Shown here one piece after another: positions 1 through 8,600 of a stretch of 64,000 bases of DNA. This DNA is from Paenibacillus ginsengihumi DSM 21568. GTDB taxonomy: Bacteria > Bacillota > Bacilli > Paenibacillales > NBRC-103111. The notes beneath the pieces were generated by a model. The model saw nothing but the letters and a program-made list of their open reading frames with translations, did not search any database and was not told the DNA's origin. Each line of letters opens with the position of its first letter. Positions within the stretch are counted from its first letter, which is position 1. The position numbers were made by a program, and so were the translations under genes. The stretch is from positions 54,305 to 118,304 of the forward strand of contig NZ_KB905558.1 of the NCBI RefSeq assembly GCF_000380965.1. The letters are read 5' to 3'.

Positions 1-924
1 ATGACTCAAAATGATTTCGACCCTTACGCGGCTGCGGGCAAAGACGATGGTCTGGATCTTGCTTGCCAAAAACTGCTTGGCCAGGCGGTTTACTTCGACT
101 GTGGCGCTTTTTCGGATGTTGAGCGCTTTGTTGACGATCGGCGGGTTATAAAAAACAAAATGCTTCCTCCCTCTCGGCGCTCCGTTATCGTCAATGAGGC
201 GCATCGGGCTTCCCGTCAACTGCTCGGCAAGCTCTTGCGGGTTGGCGATCGTGGCAGACGTACATATAAAAAGCGGGCTGCTTCCGTAAAATCGGCAGAT
301 GCGCTTCAGCCGCCGGATGACATTGGCCACATGGCTGCCGAACACGCCGCGGTATGTATGAAGCTCGTCGATGACAATATATTTCAAATTGCTGAACAGG
401 CTGACCCATTTCGTATGATGCGGCAGAATCGCGGAGTGCAGCATGTCCGGGTTCGTGATGACGATATGCCCGGCATTGCGGACGAGCTGGCGAATCGCCG
501 GAGACGTGTCGCCGTCGTAAGTGTAGCTTTTGATATCGATGCCCATCTCGGCGATGATTTCGTTCAACTCGCTCTTCTGATCCTGCGCCAGCGCCTTGGT
601 CGGAAACAAGTACAGCGCGCGGCTGCTGTCGTCTTCGGCGATCGCCTGCAGCACGGGCAGGTTGTAGCACAGCGTTTTGCCGGAAGCGGTCGGCGTAACG
701 GCGACGATATGCTCCCCCTTGCGCACCGTTTCGTAGGCGGAATATTGATGGGTGTACAGCTGCTTGATGCCGCGCTTGGACAGAGCCGCTTGAATGCGCC
801 CGTCCACGCTGTCCGGCATCGGCCGCAACCTCGCCTCCCGGGGTTCAACCTCGTGCCAATGCACGATATGCTCATGCCCTTTCAACTCTTCGATGAATTG
901 GGCTAACGACTTTTTGCGAAACAT
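1..924 (-). CDS. mrfA: DEAD/DEAH-box helicase MrfA (YprA), 5' part
   Basis: The N-terminal 308 residues of a superfamily 2 helicase are present; the gene runs off the left edge. Walker A lies in TPTASGKT (about residues 77-84), the DEAH-box variant is DELH (about 186-189) and motif III is CTSATIAN (about 221-228). The N terminus closely resembles Bacillus subtilis YprA/MrfA as I know it, a 3'-5' helicase that works with the exonuclease MrfB in repair of mitomycin adducts. The missing part should hold the second RecA domain and a Zn-binding C-terminal domain. The ATG at 922-924 follows GGAGAGGAT. mrfB would be expected beyond the left edge and cannot be seen. The long plus-strand ORF over this gene is a shadow. 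Confidence 0.9.
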   Translation of the reverse strand, partial: MFRKKSLAQFIEELKGHEHIVHWHEVEPREARLRPMPDSVDGRIQAALSKRGIKQLYTHQYSAYETVRKGEHIVAVTPTASGKTLCYNLPVLQAIAEDDSSRALYLFPTKALAQDQKSELNEIIAEMGIDIKSYTYDGDTSPAIRQLVRNAGHIVITNPDMLHSAILPHHTKWVSLFSNLKYIVIDELHTYRGVFGSHVANVIRRLKRICRFYGSSPLFICTSATIANPQELAEQLTGSPMRLIDDNGAPRGRKHFVFYNPPIVNKALNIRKSATVEVNRLAKQFLASKIQTIVFARSRVRVEIILSH

Positions 925-1027
925 CGTATCCTCTCCAAACTGCGAAAACCAAACTGAGAACTGCTGTTCCCCCCATTATAAACTTCAAGCGCGGATTAAT
1001 AAAGCCCCCGGCTATTTGTTCGTTACT

Positions 1028-1139
1028 GAAAGTTTAACTTCGCTAAAGCGATAAAGCGAAGTGCGACTTGCTGTACCAAGAAAAACAACCGCTAAGCCGC
1101 GGTCGCTCATCCTTGAATGGACTTCGATAGACGTTTTTC
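1028..1139 (+). repeat. Dispersed ~112-bp intergenic repeat, copy A
   Basis: This noncoding segment recurs in inverted orientation at 51195-51307. By hand alignment the two copies share about 102 of 113 positions, with one gap. Both begin with GAAAGTTTAACTTCGCTAAA and end with a match to CTTCGATAGACGTTTTTC. Inside, ACTTCGCT and AGCGAAGT can pair as a stem-loop. Flanking sequence is not shared, so the borders are fairly sharp. No transposase or target duplication is visible. It may be a MITE-like or REP-like element, or a small RNA gene. Confidence 0.8.
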
Positions 1140-1535
1140 TTTCAATATCAGAAAGTTTAAATCCTTTACAGGTCTAAAACGAGAGGGTTGAGCCCGGGGA
1201 GAGGCGGCCAACCAGATGATCGGAGAGCGGGCCGGCCCATGTGCCCGGGGAGGGGCTGCGTTAACACGAAGCACGGGGCCGCCGGCTAAGCTTCCCCCTG
1301 CAGCAATGTTTAGGTTTGCACCATTAAAGGATCTTGCCGAAGGCAAGGTCTTTTTTACGATAATTTTCGTATCATTCGTCCGGATGGCCTATATACATAG
1401 ATTGACGGCATTTCCGTACAAGTTCTGCCAGACGGGCCGGCCGAAAAGCGCCTGCAATAACGGTAACGGTTGGGCGATTAACAGGCGGAAGGTGCGGCCG
1501 GCTCATCGACTACCCCATTCGTCGAGGTGATCTGT
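1140..1535. other. Gene-free intergenic region with one terminator-like hairpin
   Basis: No convincing coding sequence is seen: the ORFs here are short, lack ribosome binding sites and overlap in opposite frames. The stretch 1190-1310 is GC-rich with several potential short pairings but matches no riboswitch consensus I could recall. The hairpin at 1325-1356 is listed separately. Confidence 0.5.
1325..1356 (+). terminator. Hairpin with T-run, shared with a second copy at 46277-46301
   Basis: GATCTTGCC-GAA-GGCAAGGTC is followed by TTTTTT, a typical intrinsic terminator on the plus strand. No plus-strand gene lies upstream, so either it ends an unrecognised small RNA or it is a mobile hairpin. 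The 25-bp core recurs nearly identically on the minus strand at 46277-46301, there without a T-run. Confidence 0.5.
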
Positions 1536-1676
1536 ATGACTGTTCCCCGGAAGCGAACCGCCCGAAGCGGCAGACAGGCCAAGCCATGCGGCCTCGTCCG
1601 GCTCGGCGCCGAATCGGCGCCGCTTGGCACCGGCTTGAAACCGCTTGGCGCAGACGAGCGGCATGCGCCATGCTGA
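1536..1676 (+). CDS. 46-codon basic leader ORF, overlapping the CruF-like gene
   Basis: An ATG at 1536 sits 4 bases after GAGGTGAT, the best ribosome binding site in this intergenic region. The ORF encodes a 46-residue basic peptide starting MTVPRKRTARSGRQAK and ends at TGA 1674-1676. This stop overlaps the ATG at 1670 of the next gene in an ATGCTGA arrangement. The downstream ATG has no good site of its own, so translation by coupling is likely. I recognise no domain. It could instead mean the main gene starts in another way or that an upstream frameshift exists; the peptide itself is unproven. Confidence 0.45.
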   Translation: MTVPRKRTARSGRQAKPCGLVRLGAESAPLGTGLKPLGADERHAPC

Positions 1677-2575
1677 TCCGCTGGCTTTCGCCGCTGACCG
1701 TCCTGTATTCGTTCTCGTTCGTAGGCGGCTTCGCCCTGGCGGCCGTCATCCACGCGGCATTGTGGCTGGAGTGGGCCAGCAGCGTTTGCTTTATTTTGGG
1801 AGGCGTAACGGCGCTGCTCTGGTATGTATCGCAGTACGGCATCCGGCAGGCGCTCGTCTTATTCGTCGTCTGCGGCAGCTTGTCGTATGCGGCAGAGTGG
1901 ATCGGCGTTCATACAGGATACGGCTTCGGCCCTTACGGCTACAGTCCCTCGTTCGCGCCGCTCGTCTTCGGCGTGCCGCTGGCAGTTCCGCTTGCCTGGT
2001 GCATGCTGCTAGTCATCGCCAAAGCGCTGGCCCCGGTCCGCTCCGATCCTTCGCTGTGGCAAGGCATGACGCTGGCGCAGTCGCAATCGCCGGACAAGCG
2101 GCGCATGCTGCGCGAGCGCCGCAACCGCAGAACGCGGCTGTTTCTGCTGCCCGCGCTGTGGGGAGCGACGATGGCGGTAGCGCTCGCTTTGCTGCTCGCT
2201 CCGGCGGCAGGCCAGAAGCGGCGCGAGACCTTGTCTCAGCTGCCGGCCGGCGGAAGCGCGGAAGGGGCCGCGGCTTCGTATGCGATTCCGATCAGCAATT
2301 TGGTGTGCTGGTGGATTGCCGCCCTGCTAATTTTGAGCATCGTCAACTATGTGCATGACGAATATTTCGAAGCCGGGAAGCGCGCTGCGACAGGAACGCC
2401 CTTGATTCCATCGCTGCTTCTGGTTACGGCCGAATCGATGTTTTTGACATTGGCTCTTCGTTCGGGACTGTGGGGGGCGGCCGCGCTGAACGCCGCCTTG
2501 CTCGCGCTGCTGTTTCTGTGGAAACGCCGGTCGGTGCGAAGCGAAGCCCGCGGCGCCCGGCCGCGACCGCGTTAA
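1670..2575 (+). CDS. CruF-like (DUF422) carotenoid biosynthesis membrane protein
   Basis: A hydrophobic protein of about 301 residues with 7-8 predicted membrane segments. The segment AEWIGVHTGYGFGPYGYSP, followed by a GVPLAVPLAW stretch and later YAIPISNLVCWW, fits the DUF422/CruF family. That family includes carotenoid 1',2'-hydratases acting on the polyene end group in the membrane. A charged, Arg-rich loop lies near residues 140-160. I chose ATG 1670 because the family homology begins just after it and because it overlaps the stop of the leader ORF; ATG 1586 would add 28 Arg-rich residues. No other carotenoid gene is nearby, so the substrate is not established. Confidence 0.7.
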   Translation: MLIRWLSPLTVLYSFSFVGGFALAAVIHAALWLEWASSVCFILGGVTALLWYVSQYGIRQALVLFVVCGSLSYAAEWIGVHTGYGFGPYGYSPSFAPLVFGVPLAVPLAWCMLLVIAKALAPVRSDPSLWQGMTLAQSQSPDKRRMLRERRNRRTRLFLLPALWGATMAVALALLLAPAAGQKRRETLSQLPAGGSAEGAAASYAIPISNLVCWWIAALLILSIVNYVHDEYFEAGKRAATGTPLIPSLLLVTAESMFLTLALRSGLWGAAALNAALLALLFLWKRRSVRSEARGARPRPR

Positions 2576-2687
2576 ATCCGGAAATAGCCGCAAACGCGAA
2601 CAAGACCCGTTCGGCTCCTCTTCAGGCCTGGAGCCGGGTCTCGTTCGGCTGCCAAAAGGCTGGCATTGCAGTTGTTCGGACTGTCTG

Positions 2688-2897
2688 TTAGTAGATGACT
2701 GCTGAATCGTCATAATCGAAACGAAAGCCGTCGCGCTCGGCCGACTTGTCGAACAGAGCCTCTGCGGCCGCGGCCTTCGCCTTCAGTTTCAATAGTACCT
2801 CACAAAACGGACGCGCCTTAGACTCGTCACCCATCGATCGTGCGGCCATTTGCAAAGCTTGCTCAATGACGGCGATATCCTGACTGGTGAAATCCAT
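2688..2897 (-). CDS. Small conserved-looking hypothetical protein
   Basis: A 69-residue, mostly alpha-helical, soluble protein beginning MDFTSQDIAVIEQAL and ending in an acidic, aromatic tail. The start is supported by GGAGGG 6 bases before the ATG. It is followed by 110 bases before the convergent CruF-like gene. I do not recognise a family. Nothing suggests a membrane segment or catalytic motif. Confidence 0.6.
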   Translation of the reverse strand: MDFTSQDIAVIEQALQMAARSMGDESKARPFCEVLLKLKAKAAAAEALFDKSAERDGFRFDYDDSAVIY

Positions 2898-3009
2898 GCC
2901 GATCCCTCCTGTGCCTGCTATGAAACACGGATTGTATCATTGCCTGTTTCGTTCCGTTTCATGCATGGCCTGCCTTTGGAGAGGGAGCAAGCCTTGCGGG
3001 GCTTAGGGC

Positions 3010-3702
3010 TTATTGCAGCCAAGCATACAGCGGAATGAAGAGCAGCGAAGTGACGATGGCCGCGACGCCCATCGCAAAGCCGCCGACGCTTCCGGCCTGC
3101 TCCGAGTCGCGCATGATGCGGGCGGTGCCGATACCGTGCGCGGCAGTGCCGATCGCCGCCCCAAGCGCGATATCGTCGCGGACGCCGGCCGCTCTCAGCA
3201 GCGCCGGCCCGAACATGCTGCCGATCAGTCCGGTCAGCACGGTCAACACAGCCGTCAGCTCGGGAATGCCGCCGGCCTGACGCGAAATTTCGAGGGCGAT
3301 GGGCGAAGTGACCGATTTCGGCATCATCGTGATGATCAGCTCCATAGAGCCGCCGAGGCTCCAGACGAGAGCGGCCGACAGCAAGATCGCGCTGACCGAT
3401 CCGGTCGTGACGGCGGCAAGAATAGCCGCAGCGTGGCAGCGGACGCGGGCGGCGTTTTTGTACAGCGGCACGCCCAGCGCCACTGTCGCCGGACCGAGCA
3501 TAAAGGTGATATAATCTCCGCCGATCCGGTATGATTCGTAGGGAATTCCGCTCGCCAGCAAAAGGACGACGATGGCGGCGGAGGCGGCAAACAGCGGATG
3601 AATGCGCGGCCATCGTTCATGCAGCTTCAGCGCCGCGGCGTATGCCGCTACGGTCAACGTCACGCCGAACAGCGGCTCATGCACCAGCTCGGATAAGCTC
3701 AT
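3010..3702 (-). CDS. lrgB: LrgB-family protein (CidB/LrgB)
   Basis: A polytopic membrane protein of 230 residues, the usual LrgB length. It carries the family signature around TMMPKSVTSPIALEIS (middle) and GTAAHGIGTARI (towards the C terminus). LrgA/LrgB pairs are holin/antiholin-like or metabolite export proteins; in B. subtilis a homologous pair exports pyruvate. The ATG overlaps the stop of the upstream lrgA gene by 4 bases (ATGA), so the two are one translational unit. A regulator such as LytSR is not seen in the window. Confidence 0.85.
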   Translation of the reverse strand: MSLSELVHEPLFGVTLTVAAYAAALKLHERWPRIHPLFAASAAIVVLLLASGIPYESYRIGGDYITFMLGPATVALGVPLYKNAARVRCHAAAILAAVTTGSVSAILLSAALVWSLGGSMELIITMMPKSVTSPIALEISRQAGGIPELTAVLTVLTGLIGSMFGPALLRAAGVRDDIALGAAIGTAAHGIGTARIMRDSEQAGSVGGFAMGVAAIVTSLLFIPLYAWLQ

Positions 3703-4091
3703 CCCGAAATATCCTCCTTCGCCCCTGTATTTTTCCCGGGCCGCCGCTTGCCGAATGCGGCGTCGACAGCTTTAGCCGACCAGCCTGTCGTAAGCAACAC
3801 CCCGAAGGTGCTCAACAGCAAGGAAGCGATGATTTGCAGCGCATGCTCGCCGATATAAGGAAAAAATACCATCGTGCCGACAACAAAAGGCGCAAAAAAC
3901 AACAGCATGTGCCGGATGAGAAAAGCGCTGGCCTCCTCCACCCATTCCAGCTTGACCCATTTCAAGAACAAAGCCGCCGTAAACAGCAGCATTCCGAGCA
4001 CATTGGCCGGAATCGGCAATTGCAGTCCGGATTGCAGCGCATATCCGAGCAAATAAAAACCAAGCAGCAGCGCGAATCCGGTCACGTCCAT
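3699..4091 (-). CDS. lrgA: LrgA/CidA-family holin-like protein
   Basis: A small membrane protein of 130 residues with about four membrane segments. The motif LQLPIPANVLGMLLF and the later LLFFAPFVVGTM are typical of the CidA/LrgA family (YohJ-type). It forms an operon with lrgB through a 4-base overlap. The start is ATG 4091, directly after GGAGAGGGGGA; the GTG two codons later would be spaced better and cannot be excluded. A longer upstream extension lacks family homology. Confidence 0.8.
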   Translation of the reverse strand: MDVTGFALLLGFYLLGYALQSGLQLPIPANVLGMLLFTAALFLKWVKLEWVEEASAFLIRHMLLFFAPFVVGTMVFFPYIGEHALQIIASLLLSTFGVLLTTGWSAKAVDAAFGKRRPGKNTGAKEDISG

Positions 4092-4270
4092 TCCCCCTCT
4101 CCCGCATGACAGCGCTTGCTGTTTACTGCGCATCGCATCTGGGCTGCGGCTCTCGCCTGCCTGGCGAACGGCGCTCCCCTGCATATTTCCTTCCCTTCGG
4201 TGACACATTAATGGTTGGCGGTCTTTCAGGCCGGCCGATTCCACTATACGACAAGGAGCTGCAGCGAACT

Positions 4271-4498
4271 ATGGCAAAGCCGGATAACCGCGCCGACAAT
4301 GTCGAGCATTTGCAGAACAATATTAACCATACGATTGAAAACATCGAGGAAGCCGAAGCGTATTTGGCCGAGCATGCGGAAGAAATCAGCCCGCAGGAGC
4401 AGGAGCAAATTCGGGAAAAGAACGCCCGCCGGCGGGAAAGCCTGGATTCGTTCCGCAGCGAAATTCGCGACGAAGCCCGGCATCAGCATAACGAGTAA
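4271..4498 (+). CDS. tlp: Small acid-soluble spore protein Tlp
   Basis: A 75-residue, highly charged protein starting MAKPDNRADNVEHLQ and carrying the NINHTIENIEEAEAYL segment typical of the Tlp family of minor spore proteins. It is made in the developing forespore in Bacillus. The ATG at 4271 follows AAGGAG at about 11 bases; an upstream in-frame ATG would add unrelated residues. A strong terminator follows directly. No confident sigma-G promoter could be read by eye. Confidence 0.85.
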   Translation: MAKPDNRADNVEHLQNNINHTIENIEEAEAYLAEHAEEISPQEQEQIREKNARRRESLDSFRSEIRDEARHQHNE

Positions 4499-4523
4499 TC
4501 GCGCCAGCTGTTTGCGCGAGGGC

Positions 4524-4559
4524 AAGCCCCGCCTTTCCTCCGAAGGCGGGGTTTATTTT
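4524..4559 (+). terminator. Terminator after tlp
   Basis: CCCCGCCTT and AAGGCGGGG pair across a short loop and are followed by TTTATTTT. Confidence 0.85.
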
Positions 4560-4608
4560 CGACCATATAGAAGCCGTTGCCGGAAACGGGAGACGTGACG
4601 GCAAATTG

Positions 4609-5562
4609 TCATGCCCCGCCTCCGCCCCGCCCAGGCGCGGCCAGCTCAAAGCGGAAGTGGTCGTATGCCAGCAGCGTGTTGCCGTGGATCGCCTTCGCTT
4701 CCGCAAGCAGCCGCTCGGTCTCTTCGCCCTGGTATCGGGAACTGATATGCGTCAAAATCAGCACGCCCGCCCCCGCCTCGCGAGCGGTTTTGGCCGCGTC
4801 CGCGGCCGTCGAATGGTCGTACTTTACGGCCAGCTCCTTCCGGTTCTCCATGAACGTCGCCTCATGCACCAGGACATCGGCGCCGCGCGACAGCATCAGG
4901 CTGCCGGGGCAAGGCTGGGTGTCGCCGAGAATCGTCACCGTTCTGCCGCGGATGGACGGACCGACGAAATCGGCAGCCCGCAGCACCGTCCCGTCCTCCA
5001 GCACCACATCTTCGCCGCGCTTGATTTTGCCGTACAGCGGCCCTGAGGCAATCCCCAGCTCCTTCAGCCGCTCTGCTTGCAGGCGACCCTTTTGCGGCTT
5101 CTCCTCGATGCGATAGCCATGGCTGTCGATGCGGTGGACGAGCGGCGCTGTCGTGACGCGAAACTGCTCATCCTCGAATACGACGCCCTCAAAATCCGGC
5201 TCGAATTCTTCGATCTCTAGCGGATAAGCCAGGTGCGCCTGGCTGACCTCCAGCGCGGTGTGAATGAAGCGCTTCAAGCCGACAGGGCCGTGCAGCGTGA
5301 AGGGCGTGTCGCCCCCTTGATAGGACCGGCTTGTCAATAAGCCTGGCAGCCCGTACAGATGATCGCCGTGCAAATGCGTGACGAACAGCCGCTCCAGCTT
5401 GCCGATGCGCACGGGAGCCCGCAGCACCTGATGCTGCGTCGCTTCCCCGCAGTCGAACATCCAGATGGCATTGCGTTCCGCCATCAAATTCAGCACGAGC
5501 GAGGTGACGTTCCGTTCCTTCGAAGGCATGCCGGCTCCCGTGCCAAGAAAATATAACTCCAC
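4609..5562 (-). CDS. rnz: Ribonuclease Z (tRNA 3' processing)
   Basis: A metallo-beta-lactamase-fold protein of 317 residues. The zinc-binding motif HLHGDH lies at residues 63-68, with further ligands in HRIDSHGY, LGDT and LTHISSRY. RNase Z cleaves tRNA precursors 3' of the discriminator base, mainly those lacking an encoded CCA. The start is GTG, preceded by GGAG at about 13 bases; the ATG just upstream is out of frame. The C terminus ends in a Gly-rich tail. The gene is transcribed from the region shared with the end of metH. Confidence 0.93.
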   Translation of the reverse strand: MELYFLGTGAGMPSKERNVTSLVLNLMAERNAIWMFDCGEATQHQVLRAPVRIGKLERLFVTHLHGDHLYGLPGLLTSRSYQGGDTPFTLHGPVGLKRFIHTALEVSQAHLAYPLEIEEFEPDFEGVVFEDEQFRVTTAPLVHRIDSHGYRIEEKPQKGRLQAERLKELGIASGPLYGKIKRGEDVVLEDGTVLRAADFVGPSIRGRTVTILGDTQPCPGSLMLSRGADVLVHEATFMENRKELAVKYDHSTAADAAKTAREAGAGVLILTHISSRYQGEETERLLAEAKAIHGNTLLAYDHFRFELAAPGRGGGGA

Positions 5563-5593
5563 GTGTCCATCGTCTCCATTTGCGTAATCGCGT

Positions 5594-5627
5594 AAAGATA
5601 AAGAGTGGAGCCCCGCTTAAGCTCCAC
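5594..5627 (-). terminator. Probable terminator beyond metH
   Basis: On the minus strand GTGGAGC and GCTCCAC form a stem followed by TCTTTATCTTT. A TATAAT hexamer (complement of 5631-5636) just upstream could be the rnz promoter -10, so the hairpin may instead lie in the rnz leader. Confidence 0.45.
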
Positions 5628-5699
5628 CCTATTATACCCTATCTTTTGCTGTTGATGTCAGCAAAAGCGCCGATCTTGAAACCGTTCGCCGGCCTCCGG

Positions 5700-8600
5700 C
5701 TACATTTTGTCCACGTTAAAATATCTCGCTTGCGGGTGTGCGAAAACGATCGCCGATACGGAAGCCTCCGGCTCCATCATGAAGCCTTCCGTCAGCTGTA
5801 CGCCGATATCTTCAGGCTTCATCAGCGCGAACAGCTTCTCCTGATCCTCGAGATCCGGGCAGGCCGGGTAGCCGAACGAGAAGCGCTGGCCACGATACTT
5901 CGCCCCGAAGCGCTCCTGCATCGTCATCTCTGCAGGATCGGGGAAGCCCCACACATCCCGCATCATCTGATGCACGCGCTCGGCGAAGCCTTCGGCCAGC
6001 TCCAGCGCCGTTGCCTGCAGGGCGTGCGAGCGCAGGTAATCGCCTTTTTCCCGCCACTCTGCGGCTTTCTCGCCAATGCCCTTGCCCGCGGTCACGACGA
6101 GGAAGCCGACATAATCCATCTCGCCGCTATCTACCGGCCTGAGGTAATCGGCCAAGCAGAGGAACGGCTCGGTCTCCTGACGCGGGAACGAGAAGCGCTG
6201 CAGCACGGTCTTCCGGTCGGCCGGATCGTAGATCAGCACGTCGTTGCCGTCGGCCTGCGCCGGGAAAAAGCGGTACATGCCATGCGCCTGGATAATGCCT
6301 TCCTGCTGCGCTTCAACCAAAATACCGTCAACCGTCTCCTTCAGCTGCAGCGCTTTGGCGTCCCGGTCGGCCAGCAGCTTCTCAACCTTGCCTTTCAGGC
6401 CGAGGTGATGTCCAAGCAGCATCTGCATATTCACATACGGCACTAGATGGCTGATCGGATAGTCGCGCAGCACATGCCGCTCGAAATCGGGCGGCGTCTG
6501 CACGGGCACGGTCCGGTCGACCTGCGAGGTGCGGACGCGCGTCAGCGGCGGCAAGGCGTTATCCTTTCGGCCGGCTTCCATCACATCCGAATCCATGCTC
6601 TCCCGCAGCTCCTTGATCAGCTGCTGGCGCTGCTGCGGATCGCTCAGCTTGTTGGCGAGATCGAGGCCGTCCATCGCATCCTTCGCGTACAGCACGATGC
6701 CTCCGTACTCGGGAGCGATCCGCGTCTTGGTGAACTTCCGGGTGAGCGCCGCGCCGCCGACGAGAATCGGCACGTCGATGCCGGCGTTTTTCAAATCCTG
6801 CGCGGTGACGACCATCTGCTGCGCGGATTTAACAAGCAGCCCGGACAGGCCGATGGCATCCGGCTTCTCCTTGCGGTAAGCCTCGATCAACTGCTCCGGC
6901 GGCACCTTGATGCCGAGGTTGACGATCTGGTATCCGTTGTTCGAGAGAATGATCTCGACCAAGTTTTTGCCGATATCGTGCACGTCCCCCTTGACGGTGG
7001 CGAGCAAAATTTTCCCCTTCACGGCGCTGTCGGCCTTCTCCATATGAGGCTCCAGATAAGAGACGGACGACTTCATGACTTCCGCGCTCTGCAGCACCTC
7101 GGCGACAATCAGCTCGTTGTTGTTGAACAGACGGCCGACCTCGGCCATGCCTGCCATCAACGGGCCGTTGATGATGTCGAGCGGCGTGTACTTCTTGAGC
7201 GCTTCGTCCAGATCGGCGTACAGCCCGTCCTTCGACCCTTCCACCACATACGCAGCGAGCCGCTCCTCCAGCGACAGGCTCGAGGCCGTCTCCTTCTTCT
7301 CCACCTTCTTGGCGCGGAAATGGGCCACGAACGCGGCGAGCGTATCGTCATTCGTATCGTAGATCAAATCCTCGGCAAGCCTGCGCTCTTCCTCCGGAAT
7401 GGACGCATAACGCTCCAGCTTCTCGGTGTTGACGATGGCAAAATCAAGACCGGCTTTCGTGCAGTGGTACAAATAGACGGCGTTGAGCACCTCGCGGCCC
7501 GCCGGCGGCAGTCCGAACGACACGTTGCTCAGGCCGAGCACCGTCTGCGTCTCCGGCATCGCCTGCTTGATCAGACGAATGCCCTCGATCGTCTCCTTCG
7601 CCGAGCCAATGTACTGCTGATCTCCCGTGCCGACCGGGAACACGAGCGGATCGAAGATGATGTCCTGCGGCCTCATCCCATACTTGCCGACTAGCAAATC
7701 GTAGGAGCGTCGGGCCACCTCCAGCTTATCCTGGGCCTTGATCGCCTGCCCGCGCTCGTCGATTGTGCCGACGACCGCCGACGCGCCGTATTTGTGGATA
7801 AGCGGCACGACCCGCTCGAATTTCTCTTCGCCGTCCTCGAGGTTGATCGAGTTGATGATCGCTTTGCCTTGCGAATACTTCAGTCCGAGCTCGATCACGC
7901 GATGGTCGGTCGAATCGATCATGAGCGGCGCCTTGATCTTCTTGACGACCAGCTCAAGGAAGCGCTGCATGTCCGCCAGCTCGTCGCGGTCCGGGTCCTG
8001 CAGACAGACGTCGATGACGTGCGCCCCGCCTTTGACCTGGGCTCGCGCGATTTCCGACGCCTCCTCGTATTTCCCTTCGGCAATAAGCCGCTTGAACGCC
8101 CGCGAGCCGAGCACGTTCGTCCGTTCGCCGACCAAGTACGGCCGGTTGGCGTCCTCGATGTAGACGGTCTCGATGCCGGATACGGCCGGCGGATGCGAGC
8201 CCTGCGGCTGTCTCGGCTCGTACCCGGCAAGAATCTCGGACATGGCCCGGATATGGTCCGGCGTCGTGCCGCAGCAGCCGCCGGCGATATTGAGCCAGCC
8301 CTGCTCGGCGAAGCCGGCCAGCTTCTTGGCGAGCGAGTCCGGCGACTCGTGGTATTTGCCGTTCTCGTCAGGCAAGCCGGCGTTCGGATAGCAGCTGATA
8401 TAAGTGCAGGAAATATCGGACAACGTGCGAATATGATCGCGCATGAATTCCGGTCCGGTAGCGCAGTTGAGGCCGATGGATATCGGCTCGAGATGCTCGA
8501 GCGAAATGTAGAACGACTCGATATTTTGCCCGGCAAGCGTCGTGCCCATCGGCTCGATCGTGCCGGAGATCATGATCGGCAGCTTCCGTCCCGTCTCCTC

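Noticed and set aside
1..906. 301-codon plus-strand ORF over the left edge
   Set aside because: It is the antisense shadow of the helicase gene, whose minus-strand translation shows clear motifs and a ribosome site.
1140..1320. Known structured RNA (6S, SRP RNA, tmRNA or riboswitch)
   Set aside because: It is GC-rich with possible pairing and a terminator after it, but no recalled consensus fits; kept only as a possible unknown transcript.
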